Origin: Verrucomicrobiota bacterium
GTDB taxonomy: Bacteria > Chlamydiota > Chlamydiia > Chlamydiales > JAEYWL01
DNA: 17,391 bases
Direction of reading: 5' to 3'
NCBI GenBank assembly: GCA_023428915.1
Contig: JAEYWL010000044.1
Span: forward strand, 1 to 17,391
Numbering within the stretch: the stretch's first letter is position 1; every line of letters starts with the position of its first letter. A program made the translations under genes and the position numbers. Positions 7,547 through 14,640 of this stretch are shown here, one piece after another. The notes under the pieces are model-generated. The model was not told the origin of the DNA and searched no databases. It was given only the letters and a program-made list of their open reading frames with translations.

Positions 7547-9097
7547 CTAAAAAAGGGTTTCTCGATTGTAATAGTTTTGCCATTTTTGTTCATCTATTAA
7601 AAGAAGCCTTCCGTCTTCAAAATCACCATTAAACGTGGCGAGTGGAAAATGGAGTTTTTTTCCTTCATGTTCAAGTGCAATGTGAAAAGTAAACACAAAA
7701 TTTGCCAGTAAGGGATTCCATTGGCGAATTTCATTGAGTAAAGGGGGATATTTTGGGTCTAATAGGCCAGCTTGGGCAAACAACTGGTAAGCATCTTTGC
7801 CTGGCTGTATTAAATTGGTATAAGGGTAGTCCGTGCCGTATACAAATTTAATTCCTTCTTCTTGAGAAGCTACTAGCAGTTCCTTAGTAAATTCTGGCCC
7901 ATAGTGCGTGGTGACGGCGGCCAAGTCGCCATAGAGTTTACCCGTCCATTCACCTGTCTGGTTTTTCTGGTGAGCTTCTCGAGCTAAACGCAAAAAAAGT
8001 GTGTGGCCAGGCACTAATTTGCCAGATGCATCATCTAAGTCAGGAATAAGTTCCTTATGTCCAGAATGGGCTAGGATGACAGGTACCCCAAGTTTCAAAG
8101 CTTCGCGAAAACGCAGGGGATTGCCCCAATCTGCCCACATGTAATTAAGTTCATTAGTAGGTATGGCGTGTTCCGGCCCGGAATGGGCTAATAATGTCAT
8201 ATTGAGGGCCGCTAATTTTTTATAATACGGAATTAGAAGAGGGGAGTCAGGAGGGATGCTTTGCGGCGGCATCCATTTTACTACTTTAATGCCAATAGCA
8301 CTGGCTTGTTCTAATTTTTCTTCCCAAAACGGATCAAAGGGATGTACTGAAGTGGCAGGATATAAATTACTAGTAGTTGTCAGCGCAGTTTTTAATGCGC
8401 TTTCATTAGAGAGGGAATTGCCTGTAGCCTCCAAGAGCAGGATGCCTTCTTGCGAGTAGGCTGGATGAATAGGTAAAACGATCCCTTCAAACTTAGGGAA
8501 ATGAGCGACATATTGTTGCAATCGCTCGCGCGCTTGTTGTGTAGAGCCTATCGGTTCTTCCATTCCACTCGCGTAGCGCAACAATAAAAAAGTAAAATAG
8601 TCGAGCCATTTCGCTTTTTTTAAAGAACCTGCTTTAGGATTTAGGTAATTACCCTCATCGTATCCCAAGTTGTGTAAATGGGTGTCAATGATGCGATCAA
8701 ATGGTAATAAGCTCTCTACGATAAGCTGTTGTGCGGCAATACTCAGAACCTGATTCGGTTTAGGTCCCTCTTGCAGTAATTGCGTTACGTTAAATGCCTT
8801 GAGTTTTTCTTGCAGTTGTTGCTGAGTAAAGAACCCATGAACGATGATACCTGTTTTAGCGGCAAAATAGCCAACTGCATAGTCTACCCAAGTCACTTCA
8901 TGCAGCGAGTAATACTCCTCTTCATCAAACTCGCATGGCACTTCGCGCTTCTCTTTCGTAATTTCGGGAACCACAGAGAGAGCTAAGGAGAAAATTTTAA
9001 CAAAAGATTCACGATCAGGAATAGCACAACCGTAAATAGTTGAGTAAAAAAGGCAGGAATATCCCAATAGGAATGATATTTTTTTGTAATAGCCCAT
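7547..9097 (-). CDS. Amidohydrolase-2 family (TIM-barrel metal-dependent hydrolase) lipoprotein
   Basis: Start taken at the ATG at 9097 (516 residues). The frame stays open to a TTG at 9172, but residues 1-24 from the ATG form a lipoprotein signal (MGYYKK, hydrophobic run, IYGC with Cys24). The TIM-barrel metal motifs are in order: DTHLH (His140, His142), VKW (Lys274), LAHSG (His305), LAHSGH (His344) and YGTDYPY (Asp423). This matches PF04909-type amidohydrolases, which hydrolyse or decarboxylate small cyclic substrates; substrate unknown. An N-terminal helical region (25-130) and a C-terminal extension (460-516) flank the barrel. Export as a lipoprotein is uncommon for the family and suggests action in the periplasm. 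The ribosome-binding site is weak. Confidence 0.75.
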   Translation of the reverse strand: MGYYKKISFLLGYSCLFYSTIYGCAIPDRESFVKIFSLALSVVPEITKEKREVPCEFDEEEYYSLHEVTWVDYAVGYFAAKTGIIVHGFFTQQQLQEKLKAFNVTQLLQEGPKPNQVLSIAAQQLIVESLLPFDRIIDTHLHNLGYDEGNYLNPKAGSLKKAKWLDYFTFLLLRYASGMEEPIGSTQQARERLQQYVAHFPKFEGIVLPIHPAYSQEGILLLEATGNSLSNESALKTALTTTSNLYPATSVHPFDPFWEEKLEQASAIGIKVVKWMPPQSIPPDSPLLIPYYKKLAALNMTLLAHSGPEHAIPTNELNYMWADWGNPLRFREALKLGVPVILAHSGHKELIPDLDDASGKLVPGHTLFLRLAREAHQKNQTGEWTGKLYGDLAAVTTHYGPEFTKELLVASQEEGIKFVYGTDYPYTNLIQPGKDAYQLFAQAGLLDPKYPPLLNEIRQWNPLLANFVFTFHIALEHEGKKLHFPLATFNGDFEDGRLLLIDEQKWQNYYNRETLF

Positions 9098-9133
9098 ATA
9101 AATATAATAAATAATTAAGGATTTTATGTATTG

Positions 9134-9162
9134 TTGTCTGAATAGTTTTGATGGAGTATAAT
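9134..9162 (+). promoter_or_regulatory. Probable promoter for the 9187 gene
   Basis: TTGTCT (9134-9139), a 17-base spacer, and perfect TATAAT (9157-9162), 24 bases before the ATG at 9187. It lies in the 89-base divergent gap with the amidohydrolase gene. No equally good minus-strand promoter was seen there. Confidence 0.6.
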
Positions 9163-9186
9163 AATGTTGCAAACAAATAGAAGTAT

Positions 9187-9864
9187 ATGAAAATAGCTGA
9201 AACTTATAATTTTTTCTTTCATCCTTTAGATGTTTCTCATTCTAAGGCGGTAAAGGTTATGTCAGTAGTGACAGCGGTTGCCCTGAGCGTATTAACTGCC
9301 GGAGGATTTGCCCTTCTTTTCCTCGCCATGCAATTAAAGGATCGGTACCTTACGGATCAGGCCAGCAACATTTCTCCAGCAAATGGTTTTGTCGGGATTG
9401 CCGCATTTAAACAAAAGCAACGGGATCATTTGCAAAAACTGCAAGTTTTGGCTAATGCAGGAAAATGGGAGCATTTACGAGAACACACCAGCCACCCTGA
9501 TAGCGGCTTTGATTGGTGGATGTTTCCGATTAACCGCCCAAGCCGTGGACAAGGATGGCTGTATACTGTTGATGCTAATTCGATTGCTCTGCTAAAAAAA
9601 GACGCCAGCTTTATGCAAAATTATCGTAAAGGAGTGATTCTTGTAGCAAAATCTTGGGGCTGGGACTTAGAGACCAACCATTCAGTAAAGAATAATGTGC
9701 AAAAATGGACGCACTACGATATACGCCTAGAAAAGATGCTGCAATCCTTACAGTTATTTGGGCAGAAGGATCTATTTGACCGGCTGCACAATTTCATAGT
9801 GCGCGACAACATTAAATCAAGTCTAGACCCTCGTATACAGAATATCTTACGGACTGGGATGTAA
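9187..9864 (+). CDS. Membrane-anchored protein of unknown function with an HPDSGFDWWMFPI motif
   Basis: A 225-residue protein. Residues 21-49 are one strong membrane segment after a short N-terminus. The rest is predicted soluble and helical, with a striking aromatic motif HPDSGFDWWMFPINRPSRGQG (103-123) and a later SWGWD...KWTHYDIRL stretch (156-181). These dense aromatic, likely conserved patches suggest a defined domain, but I do not recognise the family. The ribosome-binding site is weak, while the promoter just upstream is good. The next gene starts 29 bases downstream on the same strand, so co-transcription is likely. Confidence 0.7.
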   Translation: MKIAETYNFFFHPLDVSHSKAVKVMSVVTAVALSVLTAGGFALLFLAMQLKDRYLTDQASNISPANGFVGIAAFKQKQRDHLQKLQVLANAGKWEHLREHTSHPDSGFDWWMFPINRPSRGQGWLYTVDANSIALLKKDASFMQNYRKGVILVAKSWGWDLETNHSVKNNVQKWTHYDIRLEKMLQSLQLFGQKDLFDRLHNFIVRDNIKSSLDPRIQNILRTGM

Positions 9865-9893
9865 GTTATAACTCTTAAACTAGAGGTGGTTGT

Positions 9894-10157
9894 ATGGAAG
9901 AAGAAAAAAAGACTATAGAATATCCCTTTAGATATGACGGCAGTCTGGTATGGCTTGTCATATTCTTCATAATTTTTTTTCCAATAGCACTGGAACTTCT
10001 CATTTGCAATGCCCGAATCAAAAAAGAGGATTATTACTGGGGCATTCACTACAAGGGAAGCCAATTTTGGTTTTGCTTTTGGACGCTTGTTTTTTTTCCT
10101 ATAGCGATCATTTTAGGTTTTGTTAACGGGTTTGAAATCATCGGCGAAAAAGCTTAA
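9894..10157 (+). CDS. Small two-segment membrane protein of unknown function
   Basis: An 87-residue protein with membrane segments at about 18-38 and 58-80, joined by a charged/aromatic loop (NARIKKEDYYWGIHYKGSQ). It is preceded by a good ribosome-binding site (AGAGGTGG at 9882-9889), which supports a real gene despite its size. No family recognised. It is convergent with mscL; a copy of a local repeat sits between them. Confidence 0.6.
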   Translation: MEEEKKTIEYPFRYDGSLVWLVIFFIIFFPIALELLICNARIKKEDYYWGIHYKGSQFWFCFWTLVFFPIAIILGFVNGFEIIGEKA

Positions 10158-10168
10158 GAACAAAAAGA

Positions 10169-10195
10169 TGTTTAAACCCGACTTGCTACCTTCTA
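10169..10195 (-). repeat. Local repeat element, copy 1 (inverted)
   Basis: Read on the minus strand this is TTAGAAGGTAGCAAGTCGGG followed by TTTAAAC. It matches copy 2 at 10811-10838 at nearly every base of the AGGTAGCAAGT-G-GTTTAAAC core, in opposite orientation. It contains the palindrome GTTTAAAC and reaches into the mscL stop codon. Confidence 0.6.
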
Positions 10196-10633
10196 AGAAA
10201 GAGGTGTATTGTCTGACCGTATCAAAGATGAGCAGCAGTGCGGGCATTTTTTTGCTTTAAATGGAATAGACATAGAGCATTCAGGACAATCTTTTGCGAG
10301 CGGTTCTTTATTTTCTTCCTTTCGTTTTAATTGATTCATCAATTTAACAACGATAAATGTCGCCCAAGCAATAATCATTAGGCTAATTACGTTATTGAGA
10401 AAAAGTCCGTACTTAACTTCAACAGGCTCTGCCGAACTGCCGGGGATATGCATTTTAACCGAAAGTTGGCTAAAATCTATGGCGCCTACAATCATACCGA
10501 TAGGCGGCATCATAATATCGGAGACAAGCGAACTGACCACTTTACCAAAAGCGGCGCCAATAATGACCCCAATCGCTAAATCTACGACATTGCCTTTAAG
10601 GGCAAACTCTTTGAATTCCTGCAACCAACTCAT
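10193..10633 (-). CDS. mscL: Large-conductance mechanosensitive channel with C-terminal zinc ribbon
   Basis: A 146-residue inner-membrane channel that opens under membrane tension to release solutes after osmotic downshock; it acts as a homo-oligomer. The N-terminal amphipathic helix (MSWLQEFKEFALKGNVVDLAIG) and pore-lining first segment (15-45, with VVDLAIGVIIGAAFGKVV) are diagnostic. A periplasmic loop (50-75) and second segment (76-99) follow. The C-terminus has a two-Cys-pair zinc ribbon, CPEC (116-119) and CPHC (130-133), a variant known in other bacterial MscL proteins but absent from E. coli. Length and start are normal. It lies alone between hypothetical genes and the biotin locus. 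Confidence 0.95.
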   Translation of the reverse strand: MSWLQEFKEFALKGNVVDLAIGVIIGAAFGKVVSSLVSDIMMPPIGMIVGAIDFSQLSVKMHIPGSSAEPVEVKYGLFLNNVISLMIIAWATFIVVKLMNQLKRKEENKEPLAKDCPECSMSIPFKAKKCPHCCSSLIRSDNTPLS

Positions 10634-10665
10634 ATTAGATTTCTTTTGAAACCCCTTTTAATAAA

Positions 10666-10694
10666 ATAATGCTTTTTGGCGCTCTTTTCGTCAA
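10666..10694 (-). promoter_or_regulatory. Candidate mscL promoter
   Basis: On the minus strand, TTGACG (10694-10689), a 17-base spacer and CATTAT (10671-10666) precede the mscL ATG at 10633. The -35 is strong and the -10 matches consensus at four of six bases. Confidence 0.45.
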
Positions 10695-10756
10695 ATTTTT
10701 CAGCAATTTATACACAATATGTAAACAGCATTCGAGGCACAAAGGGTCGGCAGAAA

Positions 10757-11587
10757 TTATTCAATTTGGGTGCATATAAATGGTTGCAAGTGGAGTTTAA
10801 AATCCGACTTATTATAAGGTAGCAAGTTGAGTTTAAACTCCTGAAGAAGCAAGCGGAATAACTTGCGTCTGCTAGTCTCCAGTTGAGGCCGCATGTCTGC
10901 AGTTATGCATGGCAAACGGTTGAAAAAAGGGAGGCCATGCTCTGGATGAACCCCTGAAAGTACGGCTCGGCCTGCATTAATTTTACAGCTCACAATGGCA
11001 GCCGGTTTGTTTGGAATATCGCAATAATAGCCAATAGTGTGTACGTGGGAAAATTGATCAGGGCTGTGAAAGCAGCAGCCGCCATTGAAATAGGCCTGCA
11101 AGTTTTGGCCGCATGCGGTTTCTATCCGGGCTAAGCGGCTGCCTGATTCATCTTCATAGCGAAATAAGCCTAAACCATAGGCAGGACCGGTAGCTAAGCC
11201 TGGGAAAAAGCGCAATTCGCGGGTGGTAATCACTTCAAGGGGCATTCCTTTTTCGAACTCCAGTTGCGCAGCGCCATAATATGCCCCTGCGCAAATGCCA
11301 AGATAATTGCCCCCATCTTGGACATAACGTAGGATGCTTTCATTCGGTTTTCCCTGAAGGGCCTCATGGTAGGGAATGTCTCTTCCCCCGGGAAAAATAA
11401 TTAAAGCGCACTCAGCTTGCCAATTGTCATTTATGAACAAGGAGCGTTTTACGGGGAGAATGCAATAATGCTCTTTAGAGAGCTCTTGGGAAAGGGCCCA
11501 TTTTACCGCCCGGATGCTTATAGCGTTGCTGCCTTCATCGCAGTATATGTAAATCTTTTTAGGAGTAGTAATAGTCGAGCTCCTCAT
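10757..11587 (-). CDS. Stand-alone BPL_N-domain protein (biotin-protein-ligase N-terminal domain, class I glutamine-amidotransferase-like fold)
   Basis: A 276-residue protein of the BPL_N family, found at the N-terminus of eukaryotic biotin-protein ligases and as a separate protein in Chlamydiae. Visible marks: IYIYCDEGSNAISIR (12-26), FPGGRDIPYH (65-74), the nucleophile elbow GICAGAYYG with Cys99, and GVHPEHG (His214, Glu216), a Cys-His-Glu set as in class I amidotransferases. There is no biotin-ligase catalytic domain (no GRGRxG motif), so it does not itself biotinylate proteins. Its biochemical role is unknown. Its gene overlaps the 3' end of the regulator gene by 29 bases and faces away from bioB. 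Residues about 252-276 (FKLNLLP...FKLHLQP) are encoded by two copies of a local repeat and look like a recent add-on tail. Confidence 0.8.
   Translation of the reverse strand: MRSSTITTPKKIYIYCDEGSNAISIRAVKWALSQELSKEHYCILPVKRSLFINDNWQAECALIIFPGGRDIPYHEALQGKPNESILRYVQDGGNYLGICAGAYYGAAQLEFEKGMPLEVITTRELRFFPGLATGPAYGLGLFRYEDESGSRLARIETACGQNLQAYFNGGCCFHSPDQFSHVHTIGYYCDIPNKPAAIVSCKINAGRAVLSGVHPEHGLPFFNRLPCITADMRPQLETSRRKLFRLLLQEFKLNLLPYNKSDFKLHLQPFICTQIE
10776..10802 (+). repeat. Local repeat element, copy 3
   Basis: ATAAATGGTTGCAAGTGGAG followed by TTTAAAA: an imperfect direct repeat of the unit 36-38 bases further on, with a two-base insertion. It encodes, in reverse, the tail peptide FKLHLQP of the BPL_N protein. 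Confidence 0.6.
10811..10838 (+). repeat. Local repeat element, copy 2
   Basis: The core is ATAAGGTAGCAAGTTGAG followed by TTTAAAC. It is directly repeated at 10776-10802 and inverted at 10169-10195. It encodes, in reverse, the peptide FKLNLLP in the BPL_N protein tail. Confidence 0.6.
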
Positions 11588-12347
11588 TTTTTTGGGGGCC
11601 TATCACACGCCAATGCAGCCGTAAACGCTGGGTGTTGCATGAGATTTGCCCAAAGTATACATCTCCGCCGCATAAATGGGAATCGACAGAAGTAAGTGAA
11701 TGATTGCCTGAGGGGATTAAATGAAACAGGAAAACGGGCAGATTAGGCCCCCGGCGCAAGTGTTCCAAGGAGATCATTTGCCGCTGCCGGTCGATGCTCC
11801 AGCGAAAAGTATTGCTAAATTCAAATTCACGTTGGTCTGCAGTATGCCAACGGCCGCGTTCATGAAAAATGAGCGTATTGTCATTGTCTAAAGTCGTGTG
11901 AACCTCGCCGGTTCCTTTTCCATTCCAGCCCCCTTCAGCTTTGTTATTGCTTTTGGCCTTAAAAGCGAGATGCTTCACTTGCTTAAGTTTTTGCCAAAAG
12001 CAAAGCAGCACGTCCAAATTTTCCAGCTGCGCAATTTTTGTGTTAGTATGGACAGCTGCATGATACAGTTTTTTTTCCTGCGGAGGAAGGAGCGTGAAGG
12101 ATTTTTTTAATAGGGCGTCAAGTTCAGGCATTAAAGGGAAGGCAGGGTTGAGCTGGAAGAGCTTGGTTTTTCCCTCATAGTAACTTAGGATAATGCCTCC
12201 TTTTTCTAAGCGCTGCAAACCTTTTTGGACAGGTGTTAGAGGCGTGCTTAATTGTCTTTGAATTTCAGCCCCATATCCTTTGCCATTTACAAATAAGTAA
12301 ATCAGGATCTTTTGTACGGTTTTACTGCCGCATAGTACATCAAGCAT
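11559..12347 (-). CDS. Winged-helix DNA-binding protein fused to a DUF6314-like domain; candidate biotin-locus regulator
   Basis: Start taken at the ATG at 12347 (262 residues). The frame is open to a TTG at 12425 (288 residues), with another ATG at 12398 that has no spaced ribosome-binding site. Starting at 12347 keeps the whole winged helix (MLDVLCGSKTVQKILIYLF, then TPVQKGLQRLEKGGI and a YYEGKTKLFQLNP wing) and leaves the palindrome at 12375-12393 untranslated. The C-terminal ~140 residues match the DUF6314 pattern: FHERGRW, a FSNTFRWS strand, SHLCGGDVYFG, and HWRVIGPQKN near the end. DUF6314 is a probable small beta-barrel of unknown function. The gene overlaps the BPL_N gene and is divergent from bioB, the typical position of a local regulator; an effector-binding role for the barrel is inference. 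Confidence 0.65.
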   Translation of the reverse strand: MLDVLCGSKTVQKILIYLFVNGKGYGAEIQRQLSTPLTPVQKGLQRLEKGGIILSYYEGKTKLFQLNPAFPLMPELDALLKKSFTLLPPQEKKLYHAAVHTNTKIAQLENLDVLLCFWQKLKQVKHLAFKAKSNNKAEGGWNGKGTGEVHTTLDNDNTLIFHERGRWHTADQREFEFSNTFRWSIDRQRQMISLEHLRRGPNLPVFLFHLIPSGNHSLTSVDSHLCGGDVYFGQISCNTQRLRLHWRVIGPQKNEELDYYYS

Positions 12348-12374
12348 AAATAATAAACCCAACTGGAGGAGATT

Positions 12375-12393
12375 TAACCTATCAAATAGGTTA
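12375..12393. promoter_or_regulatory. Palindrome 1, candidate operator
   Basis: TAACCTAT-CAA-ATAGGTTA: perfect 8-base arms around 3 bases. It lies just downstream of a minus-strand TATAAT (12407-12402) and so would cover the expected start of the regulator transcript. It shares a 10-of-11 core (CTAT-NAA-ATAG) with palindrome 2. No good -35 box goes with the TATAAT. Confidence 0.55.
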
Positions 12394-12475
12394 TGCATCC
12401 TATTATAAAATTCGTTGTAAGTCAACGATTTGTTAGAAAATATAAGGTAGATTTAAGTTAATTGGAGTTTTTATA

Positions 12476-12490
12476 AACTATAAAATAGTT
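12476..12490. promoter_or_regulatory. Palindrome 2, candidate operator upstream of bioB
   Basis: AACTAT-AAA-ATAGTT: perfect 6-base arms around 3 bases, 99 bases centre to centre from palindrome 1 and with almost the same core. It includes a TATAAA (12479-12484) that could be a -10 box. It differs from the known BirA and BioR site types as I know them. Confidence 0.5.
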
Positions 12491-12515
12491 AGAATTGCTC
12501 CGAAAATGGTAAATC

Positions 12516-12547
12516 TTGACTTGTTTTTGCGCCAAACACTCTATAAA
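12516..12547 (+). promoter_or_regulatory. Possible bio operon promoter
   Basis: TTGACT (12516-12521) and TATAAA (12542-12547) flank a 20-base spacer, longer than the usual 17. If used, the leader to the bioB ATG at 12572 is under 20 bases. The TATAAA in palindrome 2 is an alternative -10. The assignment is uncertain. Confidence 0.35.
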
Positions 12548-12571
12548 GTTTTCAGGAAAAAGAGGAAAACA

Positions 12572-13525
12572 ATGAAAAAAGAGTGGAATTATGCTGAAGT
12601 TTATGAAATATACCGCACTCCGCTATTGAAATTACTGACTTTAGCTAATCAAGTGCATGCCCAGTTTCATGAAGTAGGCCAAATTCAAGTGTGCAAGTTA
12701 ATTTCTATTAAAACAGGCGGCTGCCCCGAAGATTGCAACTACTGCCCGCAATCTGCACACCATGCAACTGGCGTCATGCCGACTTCCCTTATGGCATATG
12801 AAGAAATTCTGACTCATGTAAAGGAAGCTGTAAAAGAAGGGGCGTCCCGCATTTGTTTAGGCGCTGCTTGGCGCAAAGTGAGAGGGGGAAAGCAGTTTGA
12901 AGAGATTTTGCAGATCATTAAAAAAATACGCGCATTGGGTTTAGAAGTCTGCTGCACCTTGGGTATGCTGGAGGAGAAATACGCCCAGCAGCTAAAAGAA
13001 GCAGGATTGTATGCATATAATCACAATCTGGACTCATCAGAAGAATATTACCCCAAGGTAGTCACCACCAGGACTTATCAAGACCGCTTGAATACGCTTG
13101 ATGTTGTCGGACGCGAGGGGATAAAGGCTTGTTGCGGCGGCATCTTAGGGATGGGGGAAACTGCAGAGGACCGCATCATGCTGTTAAAGACCTTGGCTAA
13201 CCGCAGTCCTGCAATCGAATCAGTGCCGATTAATCGTTTAGTCGCCGTACCCGGCACACCCTTTGCAGAATTAAATGAAATTACTATTTGGGAGTATATA
13301 AGGGCAATTGCCACAGCCAGGATGATAATGCCAAGAGCGATAATTCGTTTATCTGCCGGAAGAGAGAAGCTAACCTTAGAGCAGCAGGCTCTTTGTTTTG
13401 CGGCTGGGGCTAACTCGATTTTTACCGGGGAGAAGTGCTTTATGACTCCCAATCACGACATCGATGAAGACAGAGAGATGTTCTCAATAATGGGGCTAAC
13501 CCCTAGGCCGGCCTTCTTATGTTAA
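12572..13525 (+). CDS. bioB: Biotin synthase
   Basis: Radical-SAM enzyme that inserts sulfur into dethiobiotin to give biotin, the last step of the pathway. Start taken at the ATG at 12572 (317 residues), preceded by AGAGGA; the frame is open 22 codons further up without a ribosome-binding site. The radical-SAM cluster motif CxxxCxxC is C51-C55-C58 in GGCPEDCNYC. The ligands of the second, [2Fe-2S] cluster are visible: C95 (RICLGAAW), C127/C128 (EVCCTLG), C188 (ACCGGI) and R259 (IRLSAGRE), lining up with E. coli C97, C128, C188 and R260. YNHNLDSS (149-156) is also characteristic. First gene of a five-gene plus-strand operon; its end overlaps bioF by 7 bases. Confidence 0.97.
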   Translation: MKKEWNYAEVYEIYRTPLLKLLTLANQVHAQFHEVGQIQVCKLISIKTGGCPEDCNYCPQSAHHATGVMPTSLMAYEEILTHVKEAVKEGASRICLGAAWRKVRGGKQFEEILQIIKKIRALGLEVCCTLGMLEEKYAQQLKEAGLYAYNHNLDSSEEYYPKVVTTRTYQDRLNTLDVVGREGIKACCGGILGMGETAEDRIMLLKTLANRSPAIESVPINRLVAVPGTPFAELNEITIWEYIRAIATARMIMPRAIIRLSAGREKLTLEQQALCFAAGANSIFTGEKCFMTPNHDIDEDREMFSIMGLTPRPAFLC

Positions 13526-14640
13526 TAGATAGGGCCGCAAATAAGTTGAGCTTAAGGGAAGCTGCAGGGCGTAAAAGAAGTTTGGAAGCGTTTTCAAAGA
13601 ACAGCATAGATTTTTCTTCTAACGACTATCTCGGTTTAGCAAGGTCTCCGCAACTGTTCCAGGCAGTTTTATTGGAACTCGATACAGCCAAAGAGCAGCA
13701 TGGCCTGGCGCCTTTTGGGGCAACCGGTTCGCGTTTAGTCTCCGGCCATAATCTTTATGTTGAGGCGGTTGAGGAGGAGATAGCGCGATTTCACGGTTTT
13801 GACAGCTGCCTGATATTTGGTTCCGGCTACTTAGCAAATACCGGGCTATTGGGTGCTGTTGCAGGGCAGGGAGACCGGGTGATTTGCGATGTGGAAGTGC
13901 ATGCCTCCATGCTTGAAGGAGCGAGAAATGCTACTGAGCATATTTTCCATTTTAGGCATAACGATTTGGAACACCTGGAAAAGCGTTTAAAAAAGAGCTA
14001 TGCGGGAAATACTTATGTCTGCATAGAGTCCTTGTATTCCATGAGCGGAACTACAGCTCCATTAATAGAATTAATTGCCTTGTGCGAACAGTATGGAGCT
14101 ATGTTGATTGTAGATGAGGCGCATGCAATTGGCGTTCTGGGGGTTAAGGGCGAGGGACTTGCCGCAGCAGCAGGCTTGCAAAAAAGAGTCTTGGCTGTAA
14201 CGCTGGGGTTTGGCAAAGCGGTAGGCGCCTATGGCGGCGCTGTGTTAAGTGGAAAAATCCTAAGAGAGTATCTGATAAATTTTTCAAAATCCTTTATCTA
14301 CTCAACGGCTTTGCCTTTATCCTGTTTTGCGGCCATTAGGTGCGGCTATCAACTATTGCCGCGAATGAATTTTCAGAGGCTCCAACTACGAAAATTAGCA
14401 TTAAAATTTAGTGCAGGCAGCCCCACACCCATCCAACCGATTTATACTCAGAGTGCCTGGCAGGCCAAGCATATAGCGCAAGCTTTAAACAATGAGGGAA
14501 TCGCAGTGAAAGCTATTCTCAGTCCTACTGTCCCTAAAAATAAGGAATGCCTGCGGGTCAGCTTGCATGCGTATAATTCAGAAGAGGAAATAGGCAGGCT
14601 TATACAATGGATGCAAGAAAATACAAACACAAAAATATAG
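13519..14640 (+). CDS. bioF: 8-amino-7-oxononanoate synthase
   Basis: PLP enzyme of the alpha-oxoamine synthase family that condenses pimeloyl thioester with L-alanine to give 8-amino-7-oxononanoate (KAPA), the first committed ring-building step. 373 residues, near the usual 380-390. Visible: DFSSNDYLGLA (31-41), GATGSRLVSG (67-76), HASMLEGA (128-135), VDEAHAIGVLG (198-208, Asp199 and His202 contacting PLP) and the PLP lysine K233 in LGFGKAVGAYGG. It starts inside the bioB end and overlaps bioD by 34 bases, so its translation is coupled to both. It needs a pimeloyl donor whose synthesis genes are not recognisable in this window. Confidence 0.95.
   Translation: MLIDRAANKLSLREAAGRKRSLEAFSKNSIDFSSNDYLGLARSPQLFQAVLLELDTAKEQHGLAPFGATGSRLVSGHNLYVEAVEEEIARFHGFDSCLIFGSGYLANTGLLGAVAGQGDRVICDVEVHASMLEGARNATEHIFHFRHNDLEHLEKRLKKSYAGNTYVCIESLYSMSGTTAPLIELIALCEQYGAMLIVDEAHAIGVLGVKGEGLAAAAGLQKRVLAVTLGFGKAVGAYGGAVLSGKILREYLINFSKSFIYSTALPLSCFAAIRCGYQLLPRMNFQRLQLRKLALKFSAGSPTPIQPIYTQSAWQAKHIAQALNNEGIAVKAILSPTVPKNKECLRVSLHAYNSEEEIGRLIQWMQENTNTKI

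Noticed and set aside
9098..9172. Longer amidohydrolase from the TTG at 9172
   Set aside because: The extension would bury the lipoprotein signal peptide that begins at the ATG at 9097, and lies in the AT-rich promoter gap.
12393..12461. Possible leader peptide ORF (MHPIIKF...) upstream of bioB
   Set aside because: The GGAGGA is about 22 bases from its ATG, too far, and there is no biotin-related or attenuation logic in the peptide.
12506..12571. Longer bioB starting at the ATG at 12506
   Set aside because: No ribosome-binding site; the extra 22 residues are basic and atypical, overlap the likely promoter, and bioB from 12572 already lines up with E. coli BioB cysteine positions.
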